Assembly: GCF_019802085.1 (NCBI RefSeq)
Contig: NZ_JAHVHV010000001.1
Location: 1,366,874-1,430,873 of the forward strand
From: Ferrimonas balearica
Lineage (GTDB): Bacteria; Pseudomonadota; Gammaproteobacteria; Enterobacterales; Shewanellaceae
Direction: 5' to 3'
DNA length: 64,000 nt
Part shown: positions 6,623 through 18,466 of the stretch, piece after piece
Layout: each line of letters starts with the position of its first letter
Numbering within the stretch: position 1 is the first letter of the stretch
Position numbers and translations under genes: made by a program
The notes under the pieces: model-generated
Database searches by the model: none
Told to the model about the DNA's origin: nothing
Seen by the model: only the letters and a program-made list of their open reading frames with translations

Positions 6623-7384
6623 TTACCCCAGAAAGCCGGTCAGCGGGCTGGTGGCGGTGGCCTGGCTGGAGACGGCGCCCAGGCCCGACTCGTACGCCGT
6701 CCGCCCCGCTACCACGGCCTGCTTGAAGGCGCGGCCCATGGCCACCGGATCGCCCGCCACGGCCATGGCGGTGTTCACCAGCACCGCATCGGCGCCCAGC
6801 TCCATGGCCCAGGCGGCGTGAGAGGGGGCGCCAATGCCGGCATCCACCACCACGGGCACCTTGGCCTGCTCGATGATGATCTTCAAAAACGCTTCGGTCT
6901 TAAGGCCCTGGTTGGAGCCGATGGGTGCCCCCAAGGGCATCACGGCGGCGCAGCCCGCCTCCTCCAGGCGTTTGCACAGCACCGGGTCGGCGTGGCAGTA
7001 GGGCAACACCACAAAGCCGTCGGCGCACAGGGCTTCGGCGGCTTTTAAGGTTTCGATGGGGTCTGGAAGCAGATAGCGGGGGTCCGGGTGGATCTCCAGC
7101 TTCAGCCAGTGGGTGCCCAGCGCCTCCCGGGCCAACTGCGCCGCGTAGATCGCCTCCTCGGCGGTTTTGGCACCGGAGGTGTTGGGCAGCAGGCTAACGC
7201 CCAGTTCATTAAGTGGGCTGAAGATGTCCCCCTGGGCGCCGGTCAGATCCACCCGCTTGAGCGCCAGGGTCACCAACTGGGAGCCGGAGGCGGCGATGGT
7301 GTCCTGCATCAGAGCGTTGGTGGCGAACTTGCCGGTGCCGGTAAACAGGCGCGAATCAAAGGTCTTGTCGGCGATGGTTAACAT
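6623..7384 (-). CDS. thiG: Thiazole synthase ThiG
   Basis: ThiG condenses DXP, dehydroglycine and ThiS-thiocarboxylate into thiazole phosphate in complex with ThiH or ThiS. The frame can start at 7405, but the product then carries seven extra residues and overlaps thiS. The start at ATG 7384 gives [20 protein letters not shown], matching the family N-terminus, and 253 residues. The Schiff-base lysine context (LKLEIHPD) and the phosphate-binding VVDAGIG and LVNTA segments are present. It is translationally tight with thiS upstream and thiH downstream. Confidence 0.95.
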   Translation of the reverse strand: MLTIADKTFDSRLFTGTGKFATNALMQDTIAASGSQLVTLALKRVDLTGAQGDIFSPLNELGVSLLPNTSGAKTAEEAIYAAQLAREALGTHWLKLEIHPDPRYLLPDPIETLKAAEALCADGFVVLPYCHADPVLCKRLEEAGCAAVMPLGAPIGSNQGLKTEAFLKIIIEQAKVPVVVDAGIGAPSHAAWAMELGADAVLVNTAMAVAGDPVAMGRAFKQAVVAGRTAYESGLGAVSSQATATSPLTGFLG

Positions 7385-7391
7385 AAGGGGC

Positions 7392-7589
7392 CTAGCCTCC
7401 GGCAATCACGGAAAACAGATCGAGGGCGTCGCCCTCTTTTATGGGCGTATCACCCCAGGCGCTTTTGCGCACCACGGTGCCATTCAGGGCCACCGCCACG
7501 CCGGGCTTGTCCTGGCCCAGTTCAGTCAGCAACTGGGCAATGGTGTTTGCCGCCACACTCTGGGTTTGCTGATTCAGCAGGATGTTCAT
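7392..7589 (-). CDS. thiS: Sulfur carrier protein ThiS
   Basis: This is a 65-residue ubiquitin-fold sulfur carrier ending in the diagnostic Gly-Gly (SVIAGG). ThiF adenylates it and it receives sulfur as a C-terminal thiocarboxylate for ThiG. ATG 7589 overlaps the thiF stop (ATGA), and AAGGAGG lies just upstream within thiF. The N-terminus ([10 protein letters not shown]) is typical of the family. Confidence 0.93.
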   Translation of the reverse strand: MNILLNQQTQSVAANTIAQLLTELGQDKPGVAVALNGTVVRKSAWGDTPIKEGDALDLFSVIAGG

Positions 7590-8333
7590 CTCGCCTCCTT
7601 AAGGCCGCCGCACACCGGGCAGTCCTGGGCTTTGGGCAGGGCAAAGCGCTGCCATTGAAATTGCCGGCCATCAAACCGGTGCAGTTGGTTGTCCACGGCC
7701 ACGCCGAGCATCAACTTGAGGCCCAGCAGTGCCTGCAGGGTGCCAACGCTGCCCACCACCGGGCCCACCACCCCGGCCTCTCGGCAGGAGGCCGCCTGGG
7801 CCTCATCGGCCGGATCACTCAAACAGGCAAAGCAGGCGGCATCTGGCGCTCCGGGCTCTATCACCATCAACTGCCCCTGCCAGCCCACGGCCGCGCCGCT
7901 GACCAGGGGGATCCCCGCCCGGTAGCAGGCGGCGTTGATGGCGTGGCGAGTGGTGAGGTTGTCGGTGCAATCGAGCACGAGATCCACGCCCTTAAGCAGG
8001 GCCGGCAGTTGGGCCGGGGTGGCCATGCGGTCGATGGCCTCGACATCCAGTCGCCCATTGTGGGCGGTCACCCAGGCCTTGGCCGCCTGGGCCTTGCCCT
8101 GCCCCACCTGCGCCGGGCTATAAAGGGTTTGGCGCGGCAAGTTGGAGAGCGAAACGGTGTCGCCGTCCACCAGACGCAACCGGCCCACGCCGGCGCCGGC
8201 CAGGTACTGAATCGCCGGGCACCCAAGCCCCCCCAAACCCAGGATGAGCACCCGCTTGTTGGCCAGGGCCGCTTGCCCCGCCTCGCCCCATTCCGGCAGC
8301 AGCAACTGGCGGCCAAAGCGCAGGTAGTCCGCA

Positions 8334-8344
<11 letters not shown>
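7586..8344 (-). CDS. thiF: ThiS adenylyltransferase ThiF
   Basis: ThiF is an E1-like enzyme that activates the ThiS C-terminus with ATP. From ATG 8344 it has 252 residues and begins [20 protein letters not shown], matching the family start. The frame extends to 8665, but that stretch is a shadow of thiE. The nucleotide-binding GLGGLGCP motif lies near residue 36, and the adenylation motif DCTDN follows. A C-terminal Cys pair (CPVC), with CFAC upstream, fits the zinc site. The start overlaps the end of the thiDE fusion by 11 bp. Confidence 0.93.
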
Positions 8345-12118
<3,774 letters not shown>

Positions 12119-12359
12119 AGACCGCCGCAGTATGGCAACAAAGCCCGAGCGGCACAACTCCGACCGCTGAGTAAGCTGAATTTACGAAAATTTAAGATGT
12201 TATCTACAGGTGACGGGGGTTCGCCGCCGGGACGATAAAGGGGGATCCGGCTCCCATTTCGTCCATTTTGCGGGAGGCATGGCAGGGGGCCGTTGATAGA
12301 CTCGGCCCCATTGGCAGGGCCCTTTGTGGGCCGATAACGACAGCGATAAGAGAGGTCTG

Positions 12360-13904
12360 ATGTCCGCCCACCAAAGCCTTCTGGATGACGCCGCCCGCCT
12401 GGTTCGAACCCACAACCTCACCCCACAACAGAAACAACTGGCGCTGTACCAGCGACTGGAGGCCGCCCTGCCCCGTTGTCACTACAGCGATGCTGTGGCC
12501 GAGGCGGTGGAAAGTGGCCTGGTGCACGAGATGTTCGAGCCGGCCCTGCCCTTCAAACCCCGCTACACGGTGCCGGATTACGCCAAGGCCCTGACCCGGG
12601 GCAGCGCCTTTTTGGAGCTGGATCCGGCGGAGGATCTGGACGACGCCCTGCACCTGCTGACCATCCTCTACCAGCACGTGCCCTCGGTCACCACCTATCC
12701 GGTGTTCCTGGGCCACCTGGATGCCCTGCTGGAGCCCTACGTCGGCGGGCTGAGCGATGACGCGCTCTACAAGAAGCTGCGCCGATTCTGGCAGATGATC
12801 GATCGCATCGTCCCCGACGCCTTCGCCCACGTGAACCTGGGGCCCCAGGACAGCCGCGTAGGCCGGGCGCTGCTGGCCATCGACGCCGAGCTGGCCCAGT
12901 CGGTGCCAAACCTCACCTTCCGTTTCCAGCCGGGCGTCACCCCGGAGGATCTGCTGGATCAGGTGGCGCGCAACATCGCCCACTGCAACAAGCCCCACGT
13001 GGCCAACCACGAGCGGATCGCTAGGGACTTTGACGGCGAGTACGCCAACGTCAGCTGCTTTAACTCCCTGCCCCTGGGCGGCGGTGCCCACACCCTGATG
13101 CGCCTGAACCTGCGGGTCTCCTTCGCGCTGTGTGACGGCAGCGTCGTGGACTACCTGGCCAACACCCTGCCTCGCTGCGTGGCACTGATGGCCGAAGCGC
13201 TGGAGCACCGCATTCGCGCCCTGGTGGAGGAGACCCAGTTCTACCGCCACGACTTCCTCTGCCAGGAGGGGCTACTGGACCCGGCCAAGTTCACCGCCAT
13301 GTTCGGGATCTACGGCACCGCCGAGCTGGTCAACCAACTGATGGCCGCCGCCGGTAAGTCCGGCCGTTACGGCCTGGACGAGGAAGCCACCGCGCTGGGT
13401 GAGCGGATCATCGCCGCCTACGCCGACGCGGTAAACCAACTGGCCATGCCCCACTGCCTGGACAACAAGGTGATGCTGCACGCCCAGTCCGGGATCTCCT
13501 GCGACACCGAGGAGACCGCGGGTACCCGGATCCCCATCGGCGAGGAGCCGGACCCGGCCAGCTACATCCGCGCCACCGCCCGGATGCACGACTACTTCCA
13601 GGCCGGCGTCAGCGACATCCTGGGCTTCGAGCCCACCATCCGCCAAAACCCCCAGGCGTTGACCCGGCTGATCCGCGGCGGCTTCCGCCTGGGGATGCGG
13701 GTGTTCACCGCCAACCTGAGCGACTGCGATCTGGTGCGGGTCACCGGCTTCCTGGTGAAAAAGTCCGACATCGAGCAGTATCGCCAGCAGGCGGAGCGCC
13801 ACCAGTCCACCGCCTTAGGGCTGGAAGCGGTGGAGGTGGGCCAGATCCTGAGCCGCCAGGCCCGGGTGCTCAACCAGGAGCAGCACCCCTCGGCGCTCTG
13901 GTAA
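12360..13904 (+). CDS. yjjI: YjjI-family glycyl radical enzyme
   Basis: This is a 514-residue protein of the YjjI (DUF3029) glycyl-radical family, whose substrate is unknown. ATG 12360 has GAGAGG upstream. The candidate radical site is G453 in the C-terminal RVTGF motif, and C223 in NVSCFNSLPLGGG is the likely active-site thiyl cysteine. The radical is installed by the activase encoded three bases downstream. The protein is shorter than pyruvate formate-lyase, as is usual for YjjI. Such enzymes work anaerobically because the glycyl radical is destroyed by oxygen. Confidence 0.9.
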   Translation: MSAHQSLLDDAARLVRTHNLTPQQKQLALYQRLEAALPRCHYSDAVAEAVESGLVHEMFEPALPFKPRYTVPDYAKALTRGSAFLELDPAEDLDDALHLLTILYQHVPSVTTYPVFLGHLDALLEPYVGGLSDDALYKKLRRFWQMIDRIVPDAFAHVNLGPQDSRVGRALLAIDAELAQSVPNLTFRFQPGVTPEDLLDQVARNIAHCNKPHVANHERIARDFDGEYANVSCFNSLPLGGGAHTLMRLNLRVSFALCDGSVVDYLANTLPRCVALMAEALEHRIRALVEETQFYRHDFLCQEGLLDPAKFTAMFGIYGTAELVNQLMAAAGKSGRYGLDEEATALGERIIAAYADAVNQLAMPHCLDNKVMLHAQSGISCDTEETAGTRIPIGEEPDPASYIRATARMHDYFQAGVSDILGFEPTIRQNPQALTRLIRGGFRLGMRVFTANLSDCDLVRVTGFLVKKSDIEQYRQQAERHQSTALGLEAVEVGQILSRQARVLNQEQHPSALW

Positions 13905-13907
13905 GCC

Positions 13908-14840
13908 ATGCTGAGCTTCAAGCCCCTGGCCCCGGCCGCCCCCCTGGTGGCGGCCAAACCGACCTTGACCCCGGCGCTTACCGCGCCGGTCAACCGGCTG
14001 TTGCCCTTCAGCTGCGTGGACGGGCCTGGCAGTCGTATGGTGGTGTTCTTCCAGGGCTGCAACATGGACTGCCCCGGTTGCCACAACCCCCAGACCATCG
14101 GCCACTGCAACCACTGCCTGGAGTGCCTGCCCCACTGCCCCCACGGCGGTATCAGCGACGCCAGCCGCAATGGCAAGCGCCGATTGGCCCAAAACACCGA
14201 GCGCTGCCAGCGCTGCGACCACTGCCTGCCCCACTGCTCTCGCGGCGCCAGCCCCTACGCCCGGCGCCACAGCGTGGCTGAGCTGGTCAAGCCCATCGCA
14301 GAGCAGGCGCTGTTGCTCGATGGGGTCACAGTCTCCGGCGGGGAAGCCACCCTGCACCACAAATTCATCGCCGCGCTCTTTGCCGAGCTGGCACACCACG
14401 ACGACACCGCGCACTTGAGCCGGCTTATCGACTCCAACGGCCTGCTGGAGGCGCGCCACTGGCCCGCCCTGCTGGCCCAGTGCGACGGGGTGATGCTGGA
14501 CATCAAGGCGATGGACAGCACCTTGCACAAGAGCCTGACCGGTCGGGACAACGCCCGGGTACTGCACAGCGCCCAGTTGCTGGCCGAGGCCGACAAACTC
14601 ACCGAGCTGCGCTTTTTGGTGATCGGCGGCCAGAACGACCACGTTGAGGAGTTAGATGCCCTGGCCCGCTTTATCACCGCCCTGCCCGGCCAGCGGCCGC
14701 TGAAGCTCAACGGCTATCGCCACCACGGGGTGCGCGAAGCCGGCCGGCAGTGGCCCGAGACCGGTGCCAGGCGCCTGGCAGAAGTGGCCGACCGTCTGCG
14801 CCAACAAGGGGTGGACGTCCGGGTTAACGGCGACGCCTGA
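13908..14840 (+). CDS. yjjW: YjjW glycyl radical enzyme activase
   Basis: This is a radical-SAM activating enzyme of 310 residues. The SAM cluster motif CNMDCPGCH is at about residues 47-55. It is followed by two ferredoxin-like Cys sets (CNHCLECLPHC and CQRCDHCLPHC), as expected for activases with auxiliary 4Fe-4S clusters. The VSGGEATLH motif fits SAM binding. It generates the glycyl radical on the partner YjjI and is co-transcribed with it. The N-terminus carries an extra Pro/Ala-rich stretch of about 25 residues before the conserved region. Confidence 0.92.
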   Translation: MLSFKPLAPAAPLVAAKPTLTPALTAPVNRLLPFSCVDGPGSRMVVFFQGCNMDCPGCHNPQTIGHCNHCLECLPHCPHGGISDASRNGKRRLAQNTERCQRCDHCLPHCSRGASPYARRHSVAELVKPIAEQALLLDGVTVSGGEATLHHKFIAALFAELAHHDDTAHLSRLIDSNGLLEARHWPALLAQCDGVMLDIKAMDSTLHKSLTGRDNARVLHSAQLLAEADKLTELRFLVIGGQNDHVEELDALARFITALPGQRPLKLNGYRHHGVREAGRQWPETGARRLAEVADRLRQQGVDVRVNGDA

Positions 14841-14903
14841 CGGCCTTGCTCCACTGCCGGGGCGCTGCTAACCTTGCTGGCCCCCGCAGTACAGGAGCCC
14901 TCC

Positions 14904-15551
14904 GTGTCGCCACTACTTGAACGCAACGTCTATCTGTTTGACCTCGACAACACCCTCTACTCGCCCCAGTCCGGCATTCTCGACCAGGTGGGTCAGCGCA
15001 TGCGCGACTATGTGGCCCGGGAGTTTCAACTCAGTCACGACGAGGCCCACGCGTTCTGCCAGCGCTACTACAAACGCTACGGTGGCACCCTGCGTGGCTT
15101 GCAGCTGCACCACCCACAGGTGGATCTTGAGGCGTTCTCCCAATACGCCCACGATGTGGAGCTGGACAACCTGCCCCGGGTGTCGGAACTGGCGGACGAG
15201 TTGGCCGCCATCAGCAAACGGCGCATCCTCTTTACCAACTCCCCCCGCCCCTACGCCGAGCGCTTGCTGGATCACCTGGGCCTGAGTCACTGCTTCGAGG
15301 GGCTGTTCAGCGTCGAGCAGGTGGACTATCGGATGAAGCCCCACCCCCACGCGTTTCAAACGATTTGCGACCATTTCGGCTTCGAGGCGGACAGCGCCGT
15401 GATGTTCGACGACCAACCGGACAACCTGAGCACCGCCAAGACCCTGGGCATGCGCACCGTGCTGGTCAACCGGGAGGATCTCAATGATCACCCCGCCTGC
15501 TACCGCACCGAGGATCTCACCGGCTTTCTGGGCGCCCTGAATCGCCCCTGA
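14904..15551 (+). CDS. HAD-family pyrimidine 5'-nucleotidase-like phosphatase
   Basis: This is a haloacid dehalogenase-type phosphatase of 215 residues, related to yeast Sdt1/Phm8 pyrimidine nucleotidases. Motif I is FDLDNTLY, motif II FTNSP, the lysine KPHPHAF and motif III VMFDDQPDN. The likely substrate is a nucleoside monophosphate, but specificity cannot be read from sequence. The frame opens at a TTG at 14874, but GTG 14904 with AGGAG upstream is a better start. It is on the same strand as yjjIW, after a short gap. Confidence 0.85.
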   Translation: MSPLLERNVYLFDLDNTLYSPQSGILDQVGQRMRDYVAREFQLSHDEAHAFCQRYYKRYGGTLRGLQLHHPQVDLEAFSQYAHDVELDNLPRVSELADELAAISKRRILFTNSPRPYAERLLDHLGLSHCFEGLFSVEQVDYRMKPHPHAFQTICDHFGFEADSAVMFDDQPDNLSTAKTLGMRTVLVNREDLNDHPACYRTEDLTGFLGALNRP

Positions 15552-15691
15552 GCGCTATCGGCTCCTCAGTCGATTCAAACGGTTACCCCCGCCTCCGACG
15601 ACTGGCCCTTAAGCGCCGCTTTAGTCTACGCTTTGTCCTATCGTCGGCCTTGAATCCGAGTCATCGGCTCGGTTCACCTGCGGAGCGCCCT

Positions 15692-16246
15692 ATGACCCGG
15701 CATTACTACCTGAGTAACAGCTTGTGGGAGTTGGAGCTGATTGAGCGGCAGTTGGAGAAGCAGGGATTGAGCCCTGCCCAGATCCACGTCCACAGCCGCC
15801 ACCCCGCCCTGGTGAGTCGCTTCCACCTGCTGCCCGTCTCCTCCCTGATGCTCTATGACCTGCTCTACTACGCCTGGCGCGGCCTGCAACTGGGCGCCGG
15901 TCTGGCCATGGCCATCCTGGGCTTCTTCCTCTGGCTTGGGGTGGGCAGTCTCGGTTGGGTGCCAATCTGGATGTTCGCCGCCCTGGTGCTGGGCTTTTGC
16001 ACCTGGGAAGGCGGCCTGATTGGCCTGCAAAGCCCCCACCACCGCATCGAGCGGTTCGAGGAGGCGATCGCCCACGGCATGCACCTGATGATGGTGGACG
16101 TCGAGCCCGCCCAGGAGGACTCCCTGGCCCAGGTGATGGTCAAGCACCCCGCGGTGTTTGACCAGGGCACCCGCCGGGGTGCCTCTCGCCAACAGGTGGC
16201 CTTCCAGGACCGCTGGCTTCACTGGCGCGGCCACCCGCGGCGTTGA
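15692..16246 (+). CDS. Small membrane protein, DUF1269-like
   Basis: This is a 184-residue protein. A cytosolic N-terminal domain (MTRHYYLSNSLWELELIERQ, then QIHVHSRH) is followed by two adjacent helices (about residues 68-90 and 92-113) and a C-terminal segment (GMHLMMVDV). This architecture resembles stress-type DUF1269 proteins of Alteromonadales. The start at ATG 15692 is supported by GGAG. An intrinsic terminator follows 20 bases after the stop. The role is unknown. Confidence 0.65.
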   Translation: MTRHYYLSNSLWELELIERQLEKQGLSPAQIHVHSRHPALVSRFHLLPVSSLMLYDLLYYAWRGLQLGAGLAMAILGFFLWLGVGSLGWVPIWMFAALVLGFCTWEGGLIGLQSPHHRIERFEEAIAHGMHLMMVDVEPAQEDSLAQVMVKHPAVFDQGTRRGASRQQVAFQDRWLHWRGHPRR

Positions 16247-16266
16247 TGCCCGCCTGTCGTTCGAGC

Positions 16267-16296
16267 AAACGCCCCCGCTCTTTGCGGGGGCGTTTT
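16267..16296 (+). terminator. Intrinsic terminator
   Basis: AAACGCCCCCGC and GCGGGGGCGTTTT pair around a TCTTT loop and are followed by TTTTAATT. It ends the small membrane protein gene just upstream. Confidence 0.9.
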
Positions 16297-16721
16297 AATT
16301 GCTTTTTCGCATTTCTGTGGTGTTAGCTCTCTGCGGTGAACGTGCCAGCCCTACACTTTGTCGCGTTGGCGACGGCAACCAAAGGGGCGACTCGCCCCCT
16401 TGGAACCCCCTCTCCTCCGGTCGGTGCATTTTCTTCGCTCCGGCAGCATCGGCTGACGGCACTGACCAGAGTTGACGTCCTTGTCATCGCTGGTCATTCG
16501 GGCCATCCAGGCCCTCAGCCTTGCCAATAACGCCTTCACTCAGGCACCTCCAAGTCGGCGAAAGAGCAAGTGGGGCATTAAGCCCATCACGGCTAACTCA
16601 ACCGTATTTAGTTAGTCTTGGCTTGAGCCCCACATCCAAACACCCTTCTCGGCCTGTGGTTCTTTACCCACCCCCCAGAGATCCCCCTGAACTACAAACG
16701 AACCCCGCCGCCCTAAAACGG
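16297..16721. other. Intergenic stretch without a supported gene
   Basis: About 425 bases between two terminators. Short frames exist on both strands (around 16336-16540), but none has a ribosome binding site or a recognisable product. The GC-rich left part and AT-richer right part differ in texture, as in a decayed insertion. I see no paired repeats marking an element. Confidence 0.5.
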
Positions 16722-16748
16722 CTCAACCCGCCAAGGCGGCGGGTTGAG
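16722..16748 (-). terminator. Terminator of the cytochrome oxidase operon
   Basis: CTCAACCCGCC pairs with GGCGGGTTGAG. On the minus strand the hairpin is followed by CCGTTTTAG, placing it 26 bases after the last oxidase gene. Confidence 0.8.
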
Positions 16749-16774
16749 ATTGGGGTTGAAGCAGAACGGGCCGC

Positions 16775-17095
16775 TCAGGTGGCACCGGTAAAGAAGTGCG
16801 CCAGGCGGTTAAAGAAGGTGTAGTCGCTCTCCAGCGCCATGATCGCCACCAGCACCAACAGCGCCAGTGGGGGCAGCAAGATGGCGTAGATCAGCGCCAG
16901 ACGCTCCCACATCATGTGCATAAAGACGGCGATGATGAGCCCCGCCTTCAGGAACATAAAGAGGATGATCAGCGACCAGCGCAGCATGCCCTGCAACTGC
17001 ACGTAATCCACCATGTAGGACATGGCGGAGAGGATGAACAGCAGGGTCCATATCTTGAAATAGAGGCCCAGGGGGTGCTGTTGTGCCTGTTCCAT
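16775..17095 (-). CDS. ctaF: Cytochrome c oxidase subunit IV (caa3-type)
   Basis: This is a 106-residue protein with three membrane helices (about residues 12-30, 37-60 and 66-88). It carries the conserved FMFLKAGLIIAVFMHMMWE segment of prokaryotic COX4/CyoD-like subunits, which stabilise the oxidase core. The start is at ATG 17095, ten bases after subunit III, with GGAG upstream. The longer frame to 17185 is a shadow of subunit III. Confidence 0.88.
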   Translation of the reverse strand: MEQAQQHPLGLYFKIWTLLFILSAMSYMVDYVQLQGMLRWSLIILFMFLKAGLIIAVFMHMMWERLALIYAILLPPLALLVLVAIMALESDYTFFNRLAHFFTGAT

Positions 17096-17105
17096 GACTC
17101 GCTCC

Positions 17106-17768
17106 TTACCACAGGTAGAAGAAGGCGAAGATAAAGACCCAGACCAGGTCCACGAAGTGCCAGTAGAGGCCCACGGTTTCCACAATGCCGTAGTCGCCGC
17201 CCTTATCGTAATCCCCCCGCGCCACCTTGCGGGCGTAGATAAGCAGCAGCAATACCCCCACGGAAACGTGCAGGCCGTGGAAGCCGGTGATCATGAAAAA
17301 CGCCGCGCCGAACTGGGCCGCCCCCATGGGGTTGCCCCAGGGCCGCACGCCATCCTCAATCAGTTTCGACCACTCAAACGCCTGCATGCCGACAAAGCTG
17401 GCCCCCAGGATGGCGGTGATCAGCATCAAAATGGCGGCGGTGCGCTTGTCCTTGCGGTAGCCGTAGTTCACCGCCAAGGCCATGGTGCCGGAGGAGGTGA
17501 TGAGGATGAAGGTCATGATGGCGATGAGCAACAGGGGGATGTGGTGCCCAGCGATGGTCAGGGCGAAGACGTCCGCGGTCAGCGGCCAGGCCTCCACCGC
17601 CGACATCCGCGCCGTCATGTAACCCACTAGGAAGGTGCCGAAGATGAAGGTGTCGCTCAGCAGGAAGATCCACATCATGGCCTTGCCCCAGGAGACCTTG
17701 AACGTCTCCTGGTCGTGGGACCAATCCTCCACCACGGTCGACCAGCCGGCCGGTTTCGCTTTGCTCAT
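17106..17768 (-). CDS. ctaE: Cytochrome c oxidase subunit III
   Basis: This is a 220-residue haem-copper oxidase subunit III with about five membrane helices (WGKAMMWIFLLSDTFIFGTF, then LITSSGTMA). The conserved GFHGLHVSVG and YWHFVDLVWVFIF segments are typical of the family. It has no catalytic metal but supports proton uptake and stability of subunit I. It sits between a second subunit-III-like gene and subunit IV. Confidence 0.92.
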   Translation of the reverse strand: MSKAKPAGWSTVVEDWSHDQETFKVSWGKAMMWIFLLSDTFIFGTFLVGYMTARMSAVEAWPLTADVFALTIAGHHIPLLLIAIMTFILITSSGTMALAVNYGYRKDKRTAAILMLITAILGASFVGMQAFEWSKLIEDGVRPWGNPMGAAQFGAAFFMITGFHGLHVSVGVLLLLIYARKVARGDYDKGGDYGIVETVGLYWHFVDLVWVFIFAFFYLW

Positions 17769-17794
17769 GGTTCACTCTCCCTAAGGACGGAGTG

Positions 17795-18466
17795 CTAGGG
17801 GCCCTCGATGGGCTGGATGCCACACAGGGCCGCCAGGGCCTGGTAGGTGGCGGGGCTGCTGGTCAACAGGGCAAACAGCAGCAGCCACAGGGCGAACAGG
17901 TAGTGCCAGTACTGGGCCAGCAGCGACAAACGGGCGATCCAGTCCGCATTGGCGTCGGGCCAGAGCTTGGGCAGCGCCCGACCCCATACCGCCACCCCCA
18001 CCGCCAGGTGCGCGCCGTGCAGCCCGGTCAACAGGTAGAAGAAGCTGGCCGCCGGGGTGGAGTTGACACCAAATCCCCGGCTTTCAAAGACTAACCATAG
18101 CTGCCATTGGCCAAAGAGGAAGGCCAGCGCCGCCAAAGCGGACAACACCAGGGTGCCGCGCATCAAGATCAGCGCCTGGGCCCGGCCGCTGACCAGCGCG
18201 GTGTGCAGCAGGATGCTGCTGAGCAGAAGATACCCGGTGTTGCGCCACAGGGGGGTGGGGTCAAACAGCGGCTGCCAGGGGTCTTCGGTCAACGGTTGCC
18301 AGTCCCCCAGCTGGGAGCGGATCAGCATCGCCAGGATGAACAGCAGGAACATGGAGCTTATCACCCCGAACATGAAGTAGACGCCGGTGCGCAGGCTTTT
18401 GCCCTGGCGGTTGGGCTCCGGCCCCAGGCCCGGGGTGAGCCAGGGTTTTTGGGTCAGGGTGCTCAT
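17795..18466 (-). CDS. Second subunit-III-like oxidase protein
   Basis: This is a 223-residue membrane protein of the subunit-III superfamily: RTGVYFMFGVISSMFLLF at the N-terminus, FYLLTGLHGAHLAVGV in the middle and YWHYLFALWLLLFAL at the end. It is clearly related to, but divergent from, the canonical subunit III that follows. It overlaps the end of the subunit I gene by 4 bp, so it is part of the same operon. It may act as an assembly or extra structural subunit. That role is inferred from position only. Confidence 0.8.
   Translation of the reverse strand: MSTLTQKPWLTPGLGPEPNRQGKSLRTGVYFMFGVISSMFLLFILAMLIRSQLGDWQPLTEDPWQPLFDPTPLWRNTGYLLLSSILLHTALVSGRAQALILMRGTLVLSALAALAFLFGQWQLWLVFESRGFGVNSTPAASFFYLLTGLHGAHLAVGVAVWGRALPKLWPDANADWIARLSLLAQYWHYLFALWLLLFALLTSSPATYQALAALCGIQPIEGP

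Noticed and set aside
12204-13250. 348-codon minus frame opposite yjjI
   Set aside because: It is a shadow of yjjI; the translation has no domain and consists of repetitive Gln/Gly/His/Val.
16336-16540. Short overlapping frames on both strands in the oxidase intergenic gap
   Set aside because: They have no ribosome binding site, no recognisable product and mirror each other, so they are probably chance frames in GC-rich DNA.
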